A stretch of DNA of 64,000 nucleotides from UBA6136 sp044350805 (lineage in GTDB: Bacteria; Pseudomonadota; Gammaproteobacteria; Methylococcales; Methylococcaceae): assembly GCA_044350805.1 (NCBI GenBank), contig JBILGU010000003.1, positions 1-64,000 of the forward strand, read 5' to 3'. Shown one piece after another: positions 33,677-41,632 of this stretch. The first letter of the stretch is position 1, and each line of letters begins with the position of its first letter. The translations under genes and the position numbers were made by a program. The notes under the pieces were generated by a model. That model had not been told where the DNA came from. It ran no database searches and saw only the letters and a program-made list of their open reading frames with translations.

Positions 33677-33998
33677 GGTCTATCAGGTTCTCCTGATGTT
33701 GTGGGTGCCATTGTCATCGGCACGCAAAGTTAAATCAACACATGATCCTTGATGTTCATTTCTTCAGTAGAATGTGTTGTTGGAGTGATGCCGGCGCGCT
33801 GTGCAGTGCAAGTCAGCCAAGGGCCTGTGGCCGTTGACTTTTCGCTTGAAATCCTTCAAGTTACGCACCCAGACGGTCGCTCGGGCTTGACCCGATTTTC
33901 TAAGAAGATTGAACCTGCTGAAAAGCTGCGGCTCGTTAAGCTTAGGTGTAAATAAGCGTTTGCAAACGTATTTTTGCCTTATCTGAGGAGGATAAACG
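33677..33998. promoter_or_regulatory. Divergent promoter region between the metallohydrolase and xoxF
   Basis: This 322-base gap separates two genes read outward, so it should hold promoters for both. An inverted repeat CAACACAT (33736-33743) / ATGTGTTG (33772-33779) lies near the metallohydrolase side. A 12-base palindrome lies near xoxF. A frame at 33749-33955 exists, but it has no ribosome-binding site or family match and I do not call it a gene. I could not pick a convincing -35/-10 pair for xoxF. Confidence 0.6.
33957..33968. promoter_or_regulatory. Perfect 12-base palindrome upstream of xoxF (possible operator)
   Basis: CGTTTGCAAACG is exactly self-complementary and ends 30 bases before the xoxF ATG, just before a T-run and the GAGGAGG ribosome-binding site. 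Its central TTTGCAAA resembles operators of LacI-type regulators. It could equally be a coincidence in an A/T-rich leader. Confidence 0.35.
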
Positions 33999-35861
33999 AT
34001 GAAGAACTCTTTGAAGAGTTTGCTGCTGACCACGACCGTTGCGACCGCTTTGGCCGCCCCGGGCGTCGGTTTTGCGAATGCCGAAGTAGAAAAGCTGTCC
34101 CGTGACCCGGCTAACTGGGCGACTTGGGGTGGCGATTATTTTGGCAGCCGCTTCAGCACGCTGACCCAAATTAACAAGGACAATGCGAAGAACATTCAGC
34201 CGCAGTGGACCTTCTCTACCGGTATGCTCCGTGGTCACGAAGGTGGTCCGTTGGTTGTCAACGGGCTGATCTACATCCACACCGGCTTCCCGCACAAGAT
34301 CTACGCTCTGAGCCAAGACACCCACAGCGTCGTCTGGGAATACGACTATGCCCCCGATAAGGGCACTGATCCGACCCAGGTTATCGGCGTCATGTGCTGT
34401 GACGTGGTCAACCGTGGTCTCGGTTATGGTGACGGAAAGGTCTTCCTGGCGCAGGGTGATGCCACTCTGATCGCTCTGGATGCAAAGACCGGCAAGCTGG
34501 TCTGGAAGGTCAAGAATGGTGACCCGAAGGCGGGCATGACCAACACCAGCGCACCTGTCATCGTCAAGGACAAGGTCATGATCGGTATTTCTGGCGGTGA
34601 GTTTGGCGTTCGTGGCTTCATGGCTGCATACAACGTCAAGGATGGCTCGCTCGCATGGAAGGCCTACAGCATGGGTCCTGATGCCGACATGAAGATCGAT
34701 CCCGATAAGACGATGACCTGGACCGACGGCAAGATGGCGCCGGTTGGCAAGGATTCTTCTCTGAAGACCTGGCAGGGTGATCAATGGAAGATCGGTGGTG
34801 GTACGACTTGGGGTTGGACCAGCTATGACGCTGAAGCCAACCTGATCTACTACGGCTCAGGCAACCCGTCGACTTGGAATCCGGTACAGCGTCCGGGCGA
34901 CAACAAGTGGTCAATGACCGTTTGGGCTCGTGATGCAGACACGGGTGCGGCTAAGTGGGTTTACCAGATGACCCCGCACGACGAATGGGATTATGACGGC
35001 ATCAACGAAATGACCCTGGTCGACCTTCCGATGAAGGACAAGGACGGCAAGGATCACACGAAGCTGCTGACCCACTTCGACCGTAACGGTTTCGGTTACA
35101 CCCTCGACCGTATCTCAGGCGAACTGCTCGTTGCTGAAAAGTTCGACAAGATGGTCAACTGGGCATCACATGTTGATCCCAAGACCGGTCGTCCGCAGGT
35201 TCAGAGCCAGTACTCTACGCAGGCAGGTGGCGAAGACCACAACCAGAAGGGAATCTGTCCTTCCGCCATGGGCGCGAAGAACGAACCGCCGGTTGCTTAC
35301 TCGCCCAAGACCAAGCTGATCTATATCCCGGGTAACCACACCTGTATGGACTATGAGCCCTTCCAGGTTGAGTACACCGCAGGTCAGCCCTACGTTGGTG
35401 CAACCCTGAACATCTATCCGGCTAAGATCAACGTCAAGACCGGTGATAAGGAAGAAAAGCTCCATATGGGCTCCTTCACCGCTTGGGATCCGACCACCGG
35501 TAAGATCGCATGGCAGATCGACGAGCCCTTCTCACTGTGGAGCGGCATGGTCTCCACCGCGAGTGATCTCGTGATCTACGGTACGCTTGAAGGTTACCTG
35601 AAGGTCCGTGATGCCAATACCGGCGCAGAACTTTATAAGTTCAAGACGCCGTCTGGCATCATCGGTAACGTCAGCACCTGGATGTACAACGGTAAGCAGT
35701 ACGTCGGTGTACTGTCAGGTATCGGCGGCTGGGCTGGCGTCGGTATGGCCGCTGGTCTTGAAGGTGACAGCGAAGGTCTTGGCGCCGTTGGTGCGTACAA
35801 GAGCCTTGGCACCCACACCAAGCTGGGTGGCGTCTTCACCGTGTTCGCACTGCCGAACTAA
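33999..35861 (+). CDS. xoxF: Lanthanide-dependent PQQ methanol/alcohol dehydrogenase (XoxF)
   Basis: A 620-residue periplasmic quinoprotein with a signal peptide (about residue 26) and eight beta-propeller blades. The adjacent-cysteine ring is CC (133-134). The metal ligands Glu201 and Asn289 and the catalytic Asp331 are in place, and the extra Asp333 in DEWDYDG marks the lanthanide-binding XoxF type. MxaF-type calcium enzymes have Ala there. It oxidises methanol (and often other alcohols) using PQQ, passing electrons to a c-type cytochrome. The start has a perfect GAGGAGG site. Codon use (mostly CGT, AAG, ATC, GGT, CTG) differs from its neighbours, consistent with very high expression. xoxJ follows after a terminator. 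No xoxG cytochrome or pqq gene lies in the window. Confidence 0.96.
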   Translation: MKNSLKSLLLTTTVATALAAPGVGFANAEVEKLSRDPANWATWGGDYFGSRFSTLTQINKDNAKNIQPQWTFSTGMLRGHEGGPLVVNGLIYIHTGFPHKIYALSQDTHSVVWEYDYAPDKGTDPTQVIGVMCCDVVNRGLGYGDGKVFLAQGDATLIALDAKTGKLVWKVKNGDPKAGMTNTSAPVIVKDKVMIGISGGEFGVRGFMAAYNVKDGSLAWKAYSMGPDADMKIDPDKTMTWTDGKMAPVGKDSSLKTWQGDQWKIGGGTTWGWTSYDAEANLIYYGSGNPSTWNPVQRPGDNKWSMTVWARDADTGAAKWVYQMTPHDEWDYDGINEMTLVDLPMKDKDGKDHTKLLTHFDRNGFGYTLDRISGELLVAEKFDKMVNWASHVDPKTGRPQVQSQYSTQAGGEDHNQKGICPSAMGAKNEPPVAYSPKTKLIYIPGNHTCMDYEPFQVEYTAGQPYVGATLNIYPAKINVKTGDKEEKLHMGSFTAWDPTTGKIAWQIDEPFSLWSGMVSTASDLVIYGTLEGYLKVRDANTGAELYKFKTPSGIIGNVSTWMYNGKQYVGVLSGIGGWAGVGMAAGLEGDSEGLGAVGAYKSLGTHTKLGGVFTVFALPN

Positions 35862-35905
35862 GACGATGGTCCAAGGGATCCCTCGGGATCCCGAAAGACG
35901 CGAAG

Positions 35906-35941
35906 AAAGCCCCGACTGTTCGCAGTCGGGGCTTTTCTTTT
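35906..35941 (+). terminator. Strong rho-independent terminator of xoxF
   Basis: AAAGCCCCGACTG (35906-35918) pairs perfectly with CAGTCGGGGCTTT (35923-35935) around a TTCG tetraloop, followed by a T-rich tail. Just upstream, two GGGATCCC palindromes (35875-35882, 35885-35892) stand in tandem. It should separate most xoxF transcription from xoxJ. Confidence 0.95.
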
Positions 35942-36005
35942 GGGGAACCCTGCCGGGTGGCGGGCGTCCTATAGGGTGTTGTGTTACGACCATTGAGGTA
36001 ATCGA

Positions 36006-36869
36006 ATGAGGCTACGTCTAAGCACAGGATTGAGGGGCGTATTGTTCGCCGCCGCCTGTTTGTTACTGGCGGGAAACGCGCAGGCAGAAAAAAGTTTTAA
36101 GGTTTGTGCCGATCCGAATAATCCGCCACTCACGCAGAAGGATGGTGGAGGATACGGCAATAAAATTGCCGAGCTTTTTGCCAAGGAACTCGGTCAGAAG
36201 CTGGAATACATGTGGTTTCCGCAGCGCCTCGGATTTATTCGAAATACCCTGAAGATGAAGCCGGAGGACTCTCAGGAATATCTGTGTGACGTTGTCATTG
36301 AGGTTCCGCAAGGGTTTGAACTTGCGGCCACAACCCGGCCCTACTACCGCTCCACCTATGCCTTGGTCTATGCCAAGGGCGGACCGCTGGAGGGGATTCA
36401 GGCAGCTGCTGACATTGACAAGCTGCCGGCAGATGTCAAAGGCAAGTTAAAAGTCGCGATGTTCGATGGGGGCGCGCCAGGGACGACTTGGCTTTTGAGG
36501 CATGGCCTGATCGGTCAAGGCATTCCTTATCAGACCATGACCGGCGATATCACTCAGAACACGGCGCAGGTTCTGGCGCAGGACTTCAAGGACAAAAAGA
36601 TTGATATGGTGATTATTTGGGGCCCCATTGCAGGCTATCTGGTCAAGCAAAAGCCAGGCACCCTTGTGGCCTTGCCCATGCAGACTGAGCCCGGGCTCAG
36701 GTTTGATTTTGCAATGGCTATGGGGGTTCGCGTTCCTGACAAGGAACGAAAAGAGCTTCTCAATGGACTGATCGAAAAGAAGGCCCCTGAAATCGAGGCC
36801 ATTCTCAAGAGCTTCGAGATCCCTCTGTTGCCGCTCGAGGCGGATGCACAAGGGAAAAAAGCAGACTGA
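36006..36869 (+). CDS. xoxJ: XoxJ/MxaJ-like periplasmic binding protein
   Basis: A 287-residue protein with a signal peptide (cleavage after AQA, residue 27) and a type II solute-binding fold (FKVCADPNNPPLTQKDGGGYGNKIAELFAKELG, then the IDMVIIWGPIAGYL hinge region). This is the XoxJ/MxaJ family ('quinoprotein dehydrogenase-associated putative ABC transporter substrate-binding protein'). XoxJ is thought to help activate or mature XoxF in the periplasm. It lies 144 bases after xoxF beyond a strong terminator, so it is probably made at a lower level than XoxF. No ABC transporter genes accompany it. Confidence 0.88.
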   Translation: MRLRLSTGLRGVLFAAACLLLAGNAQAEKSFKVCADPNNPPLTQKDGGGYGNKIAELFAKELGQKLEYMWFPQRLGFIRNTLKMKPEDSQEYLCDVVIEVPQGFELAATTRPYYRSTYALVYAKGGPLEGIQAAADIDKLPADVKGKLKVAMFDGGAPGTTWLLRHGLIGQGIPYQTMTGDITQNTAQVLAQDFKDKKIDMVIIWGPIAGYLVKQKPGTLVALPMQTEPGLRFDFAMAMGVRVPDKERKELLNGLIEKKAPEIEAILKSFEIPLLPLEADAQGKKAD

Positions 36870-36891
36870 GCTGTCCCCCCAAGAGAGGTAC

Positions 36892-36926
36892 AAAAGCCCG
36901 CGGATCCTAAACGCGGGCTTTTTTTT
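36892..36926. terminator. Terminator between xoxJ and lysS
   Basis: AAAAGCCCGCG (36892-36902) pairs perfectly with CGCGGGCTTTT (36912-36922), followed by more T to 36926. The stem's A-run makes it usable by lysS from the other strand, whose stop codon lies in the T-run. Confidence 0.93.
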
Positions 36927-38418
36927 AGCTTTCCCGACGCATGTGAGGGAAGAGAATCACATCGCGAATGGAGGGTGAGTCGGTAAAGAACATGACCAGT
37001 CGGTCAATGCCGATGCCTTCGCCTGCGGTGGGGGCCATCCCGTATTCCAATGCGCGAATATAGTCTGCATCGTAATGCATGGCTTCTTCATCGCCCGCAT
37101 CCTTGTTGTCTGCCTGTTTCCGGAAGCGCTCGGCCTGATCCTCGGCATCATTGAGCTCTGAGAAGCCGTTGGCCAGTTCCCGTCCACCAATGAAAAACTC
37201 AAACCGGTCGGTGATGAAGGGATCTTCGTCATTTCTGCGGGCCAAAGGAGAAACCTCCGCCGGGTACGCGGTGATGAAGGTCGGCGCCATGAGGCGATCC
37301 TCTACCGTCTTCTCAAAGATTTCGGTCTGCACCTTACCGAGCCCATCGCTCGCATCCAATTTGATGTGGAGGCGGCTTGCGATCGTCCGCGCGCCTTCCA
37401 GTGTGGCGAGTTCCTCGGCGGTGATATCCGAGTTGAAGTGGAGGATGGATTCTAAAACCGTCATGCGCTGGAATGGCTGACCCAAATCGTAGGTTTCTCC
37501 CTGATGGGTAATGCGCGTGTCGCCAGTCAGGTCTAGGGCAATCGTTCGCATGAGTTCTTCGGTGAGATCCATCAGGTCGCGGTAGTCCGCATAGGCCTGA
37601 TAAAACTCGATCATGGTGAACTCAGGGTTATGCCGGGTCGAAAGGCCTTCGTTACGGAAGCTTCGGTTGATTTCAAAGACGCGTTCGAAGCCACCGACCA
37701 CCAGACGCTTCAAATAAAGCTCGGGTGCGATCCGAAGATACAGATCCATATCCAGGGCATTGTGATGGGTCACGAAGGGTCGTGCTCTCGCTCCCCCCGG
37801 AATCACCTGCATCATCGGGGTTTCGACCTCAAGGAATCCACGTGCCGCCAGAAACTCACGGATGTGGCGAACAATGGCACTTCGAAGGAGAAAAACCTTG
37901 CGGGAATCCTCGTTCATGATGAGGTCGAGGTAACGTTGCCGATAGCAGGTTTCCGCATCCTGGAGGCCATGGAATTTTTCTGGAAGAGGGCGGAGCGACT
38001 TGGTCAAAAGGCGTGCCTGATCGACCCGGACGGAGAGCTCCCCGGTCTTGGTCTTAAATAGCACCCCTTCAACGCCAATGATGTCGCCCATGTCCCATCC
38101 CTTAAAGGCTTCGTATACGCCTTCAGGTAAGCTGTCGCGCTGCAGGAAAACCTGCAGTCGACCTGACATGTCTTGAAGATGGGCAAACGAGGCTTTCCCC
38201 ATGACGCGCTTGGTCATCAGGCGACCTCCTAAGCTAACGCGAAGGGCTTTGGCCTCGAGTTCCTCGGCTTCCAGGGCTTCGTACTGGTTGAGAAGGTCCT
38301 GCGCCAGCGCGTTTCTTCGAAAGTCGTTCGGGAAGGCGATGCCTTCCTGTTCGCGGATCGCCTTGAGCTTTTCGCGGCGCTGGAGCGTGAGTTTGTTTTC
38401 GTCGAGAAGATCGTTCAT
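36925..38418 (-). CDS. lysS: Lysyl-tRNA synthetase (class II)
   Basis: A 497-residue class II synthetase. It has an N-terminal anticodon-binding OB domain (about 55-170, GGRLMTKRVMGKASFAHLQDM), then motif 1 (ETPMMQVIPGGARARPF), motif 2 (FRNEGLSTRHNPEFTMIEFY) and motif 3 (GIGIDRLVMFF) near the end. It charges tRNA-Lys. It lies five bases after prfB on the same strand, the classical prfB-lysS pair. Its own terminator is shared with xoxJ. Confidence 0.97.
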   Translation of the reverse strand: MNDLLDENKLTLQRREKLKAIREQEGIAFPNDFRRNALAQDLLNQYEALEAEELEAKALRVSLGGRLMTKRVMGKASFAHLQDMSGRLQVFLQRDSLPEGVYEAFKGWDMGDIIGVEGVLFKTKTGELSVRVDQARLLTKSLRPLPEKFHGLQDAETCYRQRYLDLIMNEDSRKVFLLRSAIVRHIREFLAARGFLEVETPMMQVIPGGARARPFVTHHNALDMDLYLRIAPELYLKRLVVGGFERVFEINRSFRNEGLSTRHNPEFTMIEFYQAYADYRDLMDLTEELMRTIALDLTGDTRITHQGETYDLGQPFQRMTVLESILHFNSDITAEELATLEGARTIASRLHIKLDASDGLGKVQTEIFEKTVEDRLMAPTFITAYPAEVSPLARRNDEDPFITDRFEFFIGGRELANGFSELNDAEDQAERFRKQADNKDAGDEEAMHYDADYIRALEYGMAPTAGEGIGIDRLVMFFTDSPSIRDVILFPHMRRES

Positions 38419-38423
38419 GGCGC

Positions 38424-39522
38424 TTAGAGTCCGCTCTTGAGGCTGGCTTCGATGAAAAGGTCGAGGTCGCCGTCGAGGACGGGACCTGGGTTGCTGGTTT
38501 CGACGTTAGTCCTGAGATCCTTGATGCGGGATTGATCGAGCACGTAAGAGCGGATCTGGCTACCCCATCCGATGTCGGATTTAGAATCTTCCAGCTTTTG
38601 TTTTTCGGTATTGCGTTTCTGAATTTCAAGCTCATAGAGCTTGGCGCGCAGCTGTTTCATACACCAGTCACGGTTGGCATGCTGAGAGCGCTGGCTTTGG
38701 CACTGGACCACGACACCGGATGGGATATGCGTGATACGGACCGCTGATTCGGTTCGATTGACGTGCTGGCCGCCTGCGCCACTGGCGCGATAGACATCCG
38801 TGCGAAGGTCGGCAGGATTGATGTCAATATCGATGTTGTCGTCGACCTCGGGTGAAACGAAAACGGAAGAAAAGGACGTGTGCCGGCGGTTCCCTGAATC
38901 AAAAGGGGACTTTCTGACTAATCGGTGAACGCCGGTTTCGGTTCTGAGCCAGCCATAGGCATACTCACCTTCGAAGCGGATGGTCGCACTTTTGATGCCC
39001 GCGACATCGCCGGCGGATTCCTCGACAAGTTCAGTCTTGAATCCCTTCCGCTCACCCCACCGCAGATACATGCGTTCCAGCATGGCGGCCCAGTCCTGAG
39101 CCTCCGTACCGCCCGAACCTGCCTGAATATCGAGAAAGGCATGGTTGGGATCCATTTCACCGGAAAACATCCGCCGAAACTCGAGCTCGGCCACGACTTT
39201 TTCAAAACCCTCGAGATCGTCAGCAACTGAATCGACGCTTCCTTCGTCATTCTCCTCAACCGCCAGTTCCAGCAGTTCCTGAGCGTCCTGAATCCCATTG
39301 CGGATTTTTAAGAGGTTGTGAACCACGCTCTCCAGCTGCGTCCTTTCACGGCCCAGTGCTTGGGCCTTTTCGGGATCATCCCAGATCTTGGGGTCTTCGA
39401 GTTCGCGAAGGACCTCGGTTAGACGTTCCTGTTTCTCATCAAAGTCAAAGGTACCCCCTAAGAGACTCTTCGCGTCCCTTGAGATCCTTGATCTGGTTAT
39501 AAAGGGGATTGAGTTCGCGCAT
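38424..39522 (-). CDS. prfB: Peptide chain release factor 2, with programmed +1 frameshift
   Basis: Read from the ATG at 39522, the gene gives 25 codons ending RGYL and then meets an in-frame TGA (39447-39445). Skipping one base there (join 39448/39446) continues as DFDEKQERL for 340 more codons, giving 365 residues, the usual RF2 length. The GGQ motif (ASGAGGQHVNRTES) and the SPF stop-codon-recognition motif (RKSPFDSGNRRHTSF) are both visible. RF2 reads TGA and TAA stops, and frameshifting at its own TGA is autoregulation by RF2 level. The longer frame that opens at 39539 is only the downstream frame extended and is not the real N-terminus. lysS follows. Confidence 0.96.
39444..39459 (-). 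promoter_or_regulatory. RF2 +1 frameshift site
   Basis: On the minus strand an internal Shine-Dalgarno-like AGGGGG is followed by TAC, CTT, the TGA stop and C. This CTT-TGA-C slip site with the upstream ribosome-binding-like motif is the same arrangement as in E. coli prfB. Confidence 0.95.
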
Positions 39523-39579
39523 ATGCGATTCCGGTGCAAAACAGAACATTATACAGGGAAGCTTCGAAGGCTCCCGGGG

Positions 39580-39900
39580 TCAGTGTCCGTCGGAAAGTGC
39601 GAGCCAGAGGCGTCCGGCTTCGGTGCGGACGGGAAACGTTTCGATGTCTTCATAGGCCGGCGCAGTGAGGGCCTGTCCGGTGCGAAGGCAGAATCTTGCG
39701 CCATGCCGCGGGCAGATGATTTCCCCGCCTTCAATACAGCCATCGCTGATGGGGCTGCGATCATGACTGCAAATGTCTTCAATCGCGAAAACCTCATCCT
39801 CGATGAGGAAGACGGCAATGGTCTGTCCATGGTGCTCGATATGCAGAGGTTCACCGGGAACAAGACTTCCCTCGGCGGCGATATCGATCCATTGCGTCAT
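39580..39900 (-). CDS. Rieske-type [2Fe-2S] ferredoxin in the SUF operon
   Basis: I start at ATG 39900, with AAGGAA upstream. A longer frame reaches back into sufU and is unlikely. The 106-residue protein has Rieske ligands CSH (Cys44, His46) and CPRH (Cys63, His66). This is the small soluble Rieske group (NirD/biphenyl-dioxygenase ferredoxin-like), without a membrane anchor. It is the last gene of the SUF operon (11 bases after sufU), a frequent position in gammaproteobacterial SUF operons. It may supply electrons to cluster assembly, but that is inference. Confidence 0.88.
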   Translation of the reverse strand: MTQWIDIAAEGSLVPGEPLHIEHHGQTIAVFLIEDEVFAIEDICSHDRSPISDGCIEGGEIICPRHGARFCLRTGQALTAPAYEDIETFPVRTEAGRLWLALSDGH

Positions 39901-39911
39901 GGCGAGGTTCC

Positions 39912-40367
39912 TTATTCGGTCGAGACTGTCGCCTGGTCGTCCTTGAGTGCCGCCTGGAGGGAGTGCCATGCCAGCGTTGCGCATTTGACGCGGGCGGGGT
40001 AGGACCTTACGCCTGCGAGGACGGCGAGCTTTCCGATCTCTTCGAGGTTGATGTCATCACCATTCTTTCCGGTAGTGATGCGATGAAACAGTTCGAAAAG
40101 GTGTTCGGCTTCAGCTTCTGTTTGGCCGCGAACAATTTCAGTCATCAGGGAGGCCGAAGCGGTTGAAATCGCGCAGCCCGAGCCCTGGAAGCTGACATCC
40201 TCAATAATGCCGTCTTTGAGTTTGACATAGAGGGTAATGCGGTCGCCGCACAGAGGATTGAATCCGTCGATGGTGCGGGTTGCATCCTCCATGACGCGGA
40301 AATTTCTGGGATTGCGGTTGTGGTCGAAAACCACTTCCTGATAGAGGTCTCTGATTTGGTCCAGCAT
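39912..40367 (-). CDS. sufU: SufU, Fe-S scaffold / sulfur acceptor
   Basis: A 151-residue IscU-like protein. The three conserved cysteines are Cys40 (PLCGDR), Cys65 (GSGCAIS) and Cys129 (RVKCATLAWH). The insertion between the second and third, and the GDR motif, distinguish SufU from IscU. It receives sulfur from SufS, with Zn in some members, rather than serving as a classical scaffold. It follows sufS and precedes the Rieske ferredoxin, all closely spaced on one message. Confidence 0.92.
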   Translation of the reverse strand: MLDQIRDLYQEVVFDHNRNPRNFRVMEDATRTIDGFNPLCGDRITLYVKLKDGIIEDVSFQGSGCAISTASASLMTEIVRGQTEAEAEHLFELFHRITTGKNGDDINLEEIGKLAVLAGVRSYPARVKCATLAWHSLQAALKDDQATVSTE

Positions 40368-40393
40368 GATGGTCGCGATTAGTGCAGGGACGA

Positions 40394-41632
40394 TTATCCG
40401 AAAAGTCGGATGACTTCCCGAAGTCCACCCATGAGGGTGTCGACGTCATTTTCGGTATTGTACAGGGCGAAGGAGGCTCTCGCCGTCGCGGGGACCTGAT
40501 AGAAATCCATGACCGGCATTGCGCAGTGATGACCGGCCCGAATGGCGATACCCAACTGATCAAGAAGCGTGCCGATATCGTGGGGATGAATGCGGTCCAG
40601 GGTAAAGGACAAGATGGCACCCTTGTGTGTCGCGGTTCCGATGATTCGAAGTCCGGGAATCTTCAATGCTTCTTCGGTGGCATAGTTCAAAAGGGCTTCT
40701 TCATGAGCGGCAATGGCATCGATACCCAAGCTGTCGATATAGTCGATTGCAGCGCCCAGTCCAACAGCATCCGCAATGCTTGGTGTTCCGGCTTCAAATT
40801 TGTAAGGGAGGTCGTTGTATGAGGACGCTTCGAAGGTGACCTGACGAATCATGTCGCCGCCGCCCTGATAAGGAGGCATGGCTTTCAGCAAGGCTTCTTT
40901 GCCATAGAGAACCCCGATGCCGGAAGGGCCATAGAGTTTGTGGCCGGAGAAGGCATAGAAGTCGCAGTCCAGTTCGGTGACGTCCACGGACAAATGCGGG
41001 GCCGCCTGAGCGCCATCAAGAAGGACGGGGATATCCCGATCGTGCGCCTCACGAATGATGTCGCGGACGGGGTTGATGGTGCCCAATGCATTGGACATGT
41101 GGGTGACCGAGACCAGTCGTGTTCGCGGGTTTAAAAGGTCGGTCAAGGCGTCCATCAGGAGTTCGCCTTCGAGTGACATGGGAGCCACTCGGAGTTTGGC
41201 CCCCGTGGCTTCGGCGACCATTTGCCAGGGCACGATGTTGGAGTGATGCTCCATGGCTGTGATGAGGATTTCATCGCCGGCTTGAAGGCGGGGTCTCGCG
41301 AAGCTTTGCGCCACGAGATTGATCGCTTCCGTCGCCCCGCGCACAAAGATGATTTCATGTGAATGTCGGGCGCGAATGAACTGCTGAACCTTTTCTCGTG
41401 CGCCTTCGAATCGATCCGTCGCCCGCTGGCTGAGGGTGTGGACACCCCGATGCACATTGGCGTAATCCTTGCGATAGACCTCCGACAGGGTGTCGATGAC
41501 CTGATCGGGTTTTTGGGTCGAGGCGGCATTGTCGAGATAGACCAAAGGATGCCCGTGGATCGTTTGATCCAGGATCGGAAAATCGCGGATCGCCTTGTTC
41601 AGGTCATAGCCAGGTTGGGGGACTCGGCTCAT
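40394..41632 (-). CDS. sufS: SufS cysteine desulfurase
   Basis: A 412-residue PLP enzyme of the group II (SufS/CsdA) desulfurases. The PLP lysine is Lys232 in FSGHKLYGPSG, and the catalytic Cys370 lies in RAGHHCAMP. It removes sulfur from cysteine for Fe-S cluster assembly and passes it to SufU. Its start overlaps the sufD stop by 4 bases. Confidence 0.97.
   Translation of the reverse strand: MSRVPQPGYDLNKAIRDFPILDQTIHGHPLVYLDNAASTQKPDQVIDTLSEVYRKDYANVHRGVHTLSQRATDRFEGAREKVQQFIRARHSHEIIFVRGATEAINLVAQSFARPRLQAGDEILITAMEHHSNIVPWQMVAEATGAKLRVAPMSLEGELLMDALTDLLNPRTRLVSVTHMSNALGTINPVRDIIREAHDRDIPVLLDGAQAAPHLSVDVTELDCDFYAFSGHKLYGPSGIGVLYGKEALLKAMPPYQGGGDMIRQVTFEASSYNDLPYKFEAGTPSIADAVGLGAAIDYIDSLGIDAIAAHEEALLNYATEEALKIPGLRIIGTATHKGAILSFTLDRIHPHDIGTLLDQLGIAIRAGHHCAMPVMDFYQVPATARASFALYNTENDVDTLMGGLREVIRLFG

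Noticed and set aside
33749..33955. 68-codon plus-strand frame in the xoxF control region
   Set aside because: No ribosome-binding site or family resemblance; the region between two divergent genes is better explained as control sequence.
33942..34784. 280-codon minus-strand frame over the xoxF start
   Set aside because: It covers the xoxF ribosome-binding site and signal peptide; xoxF codon bias creates long shadows.
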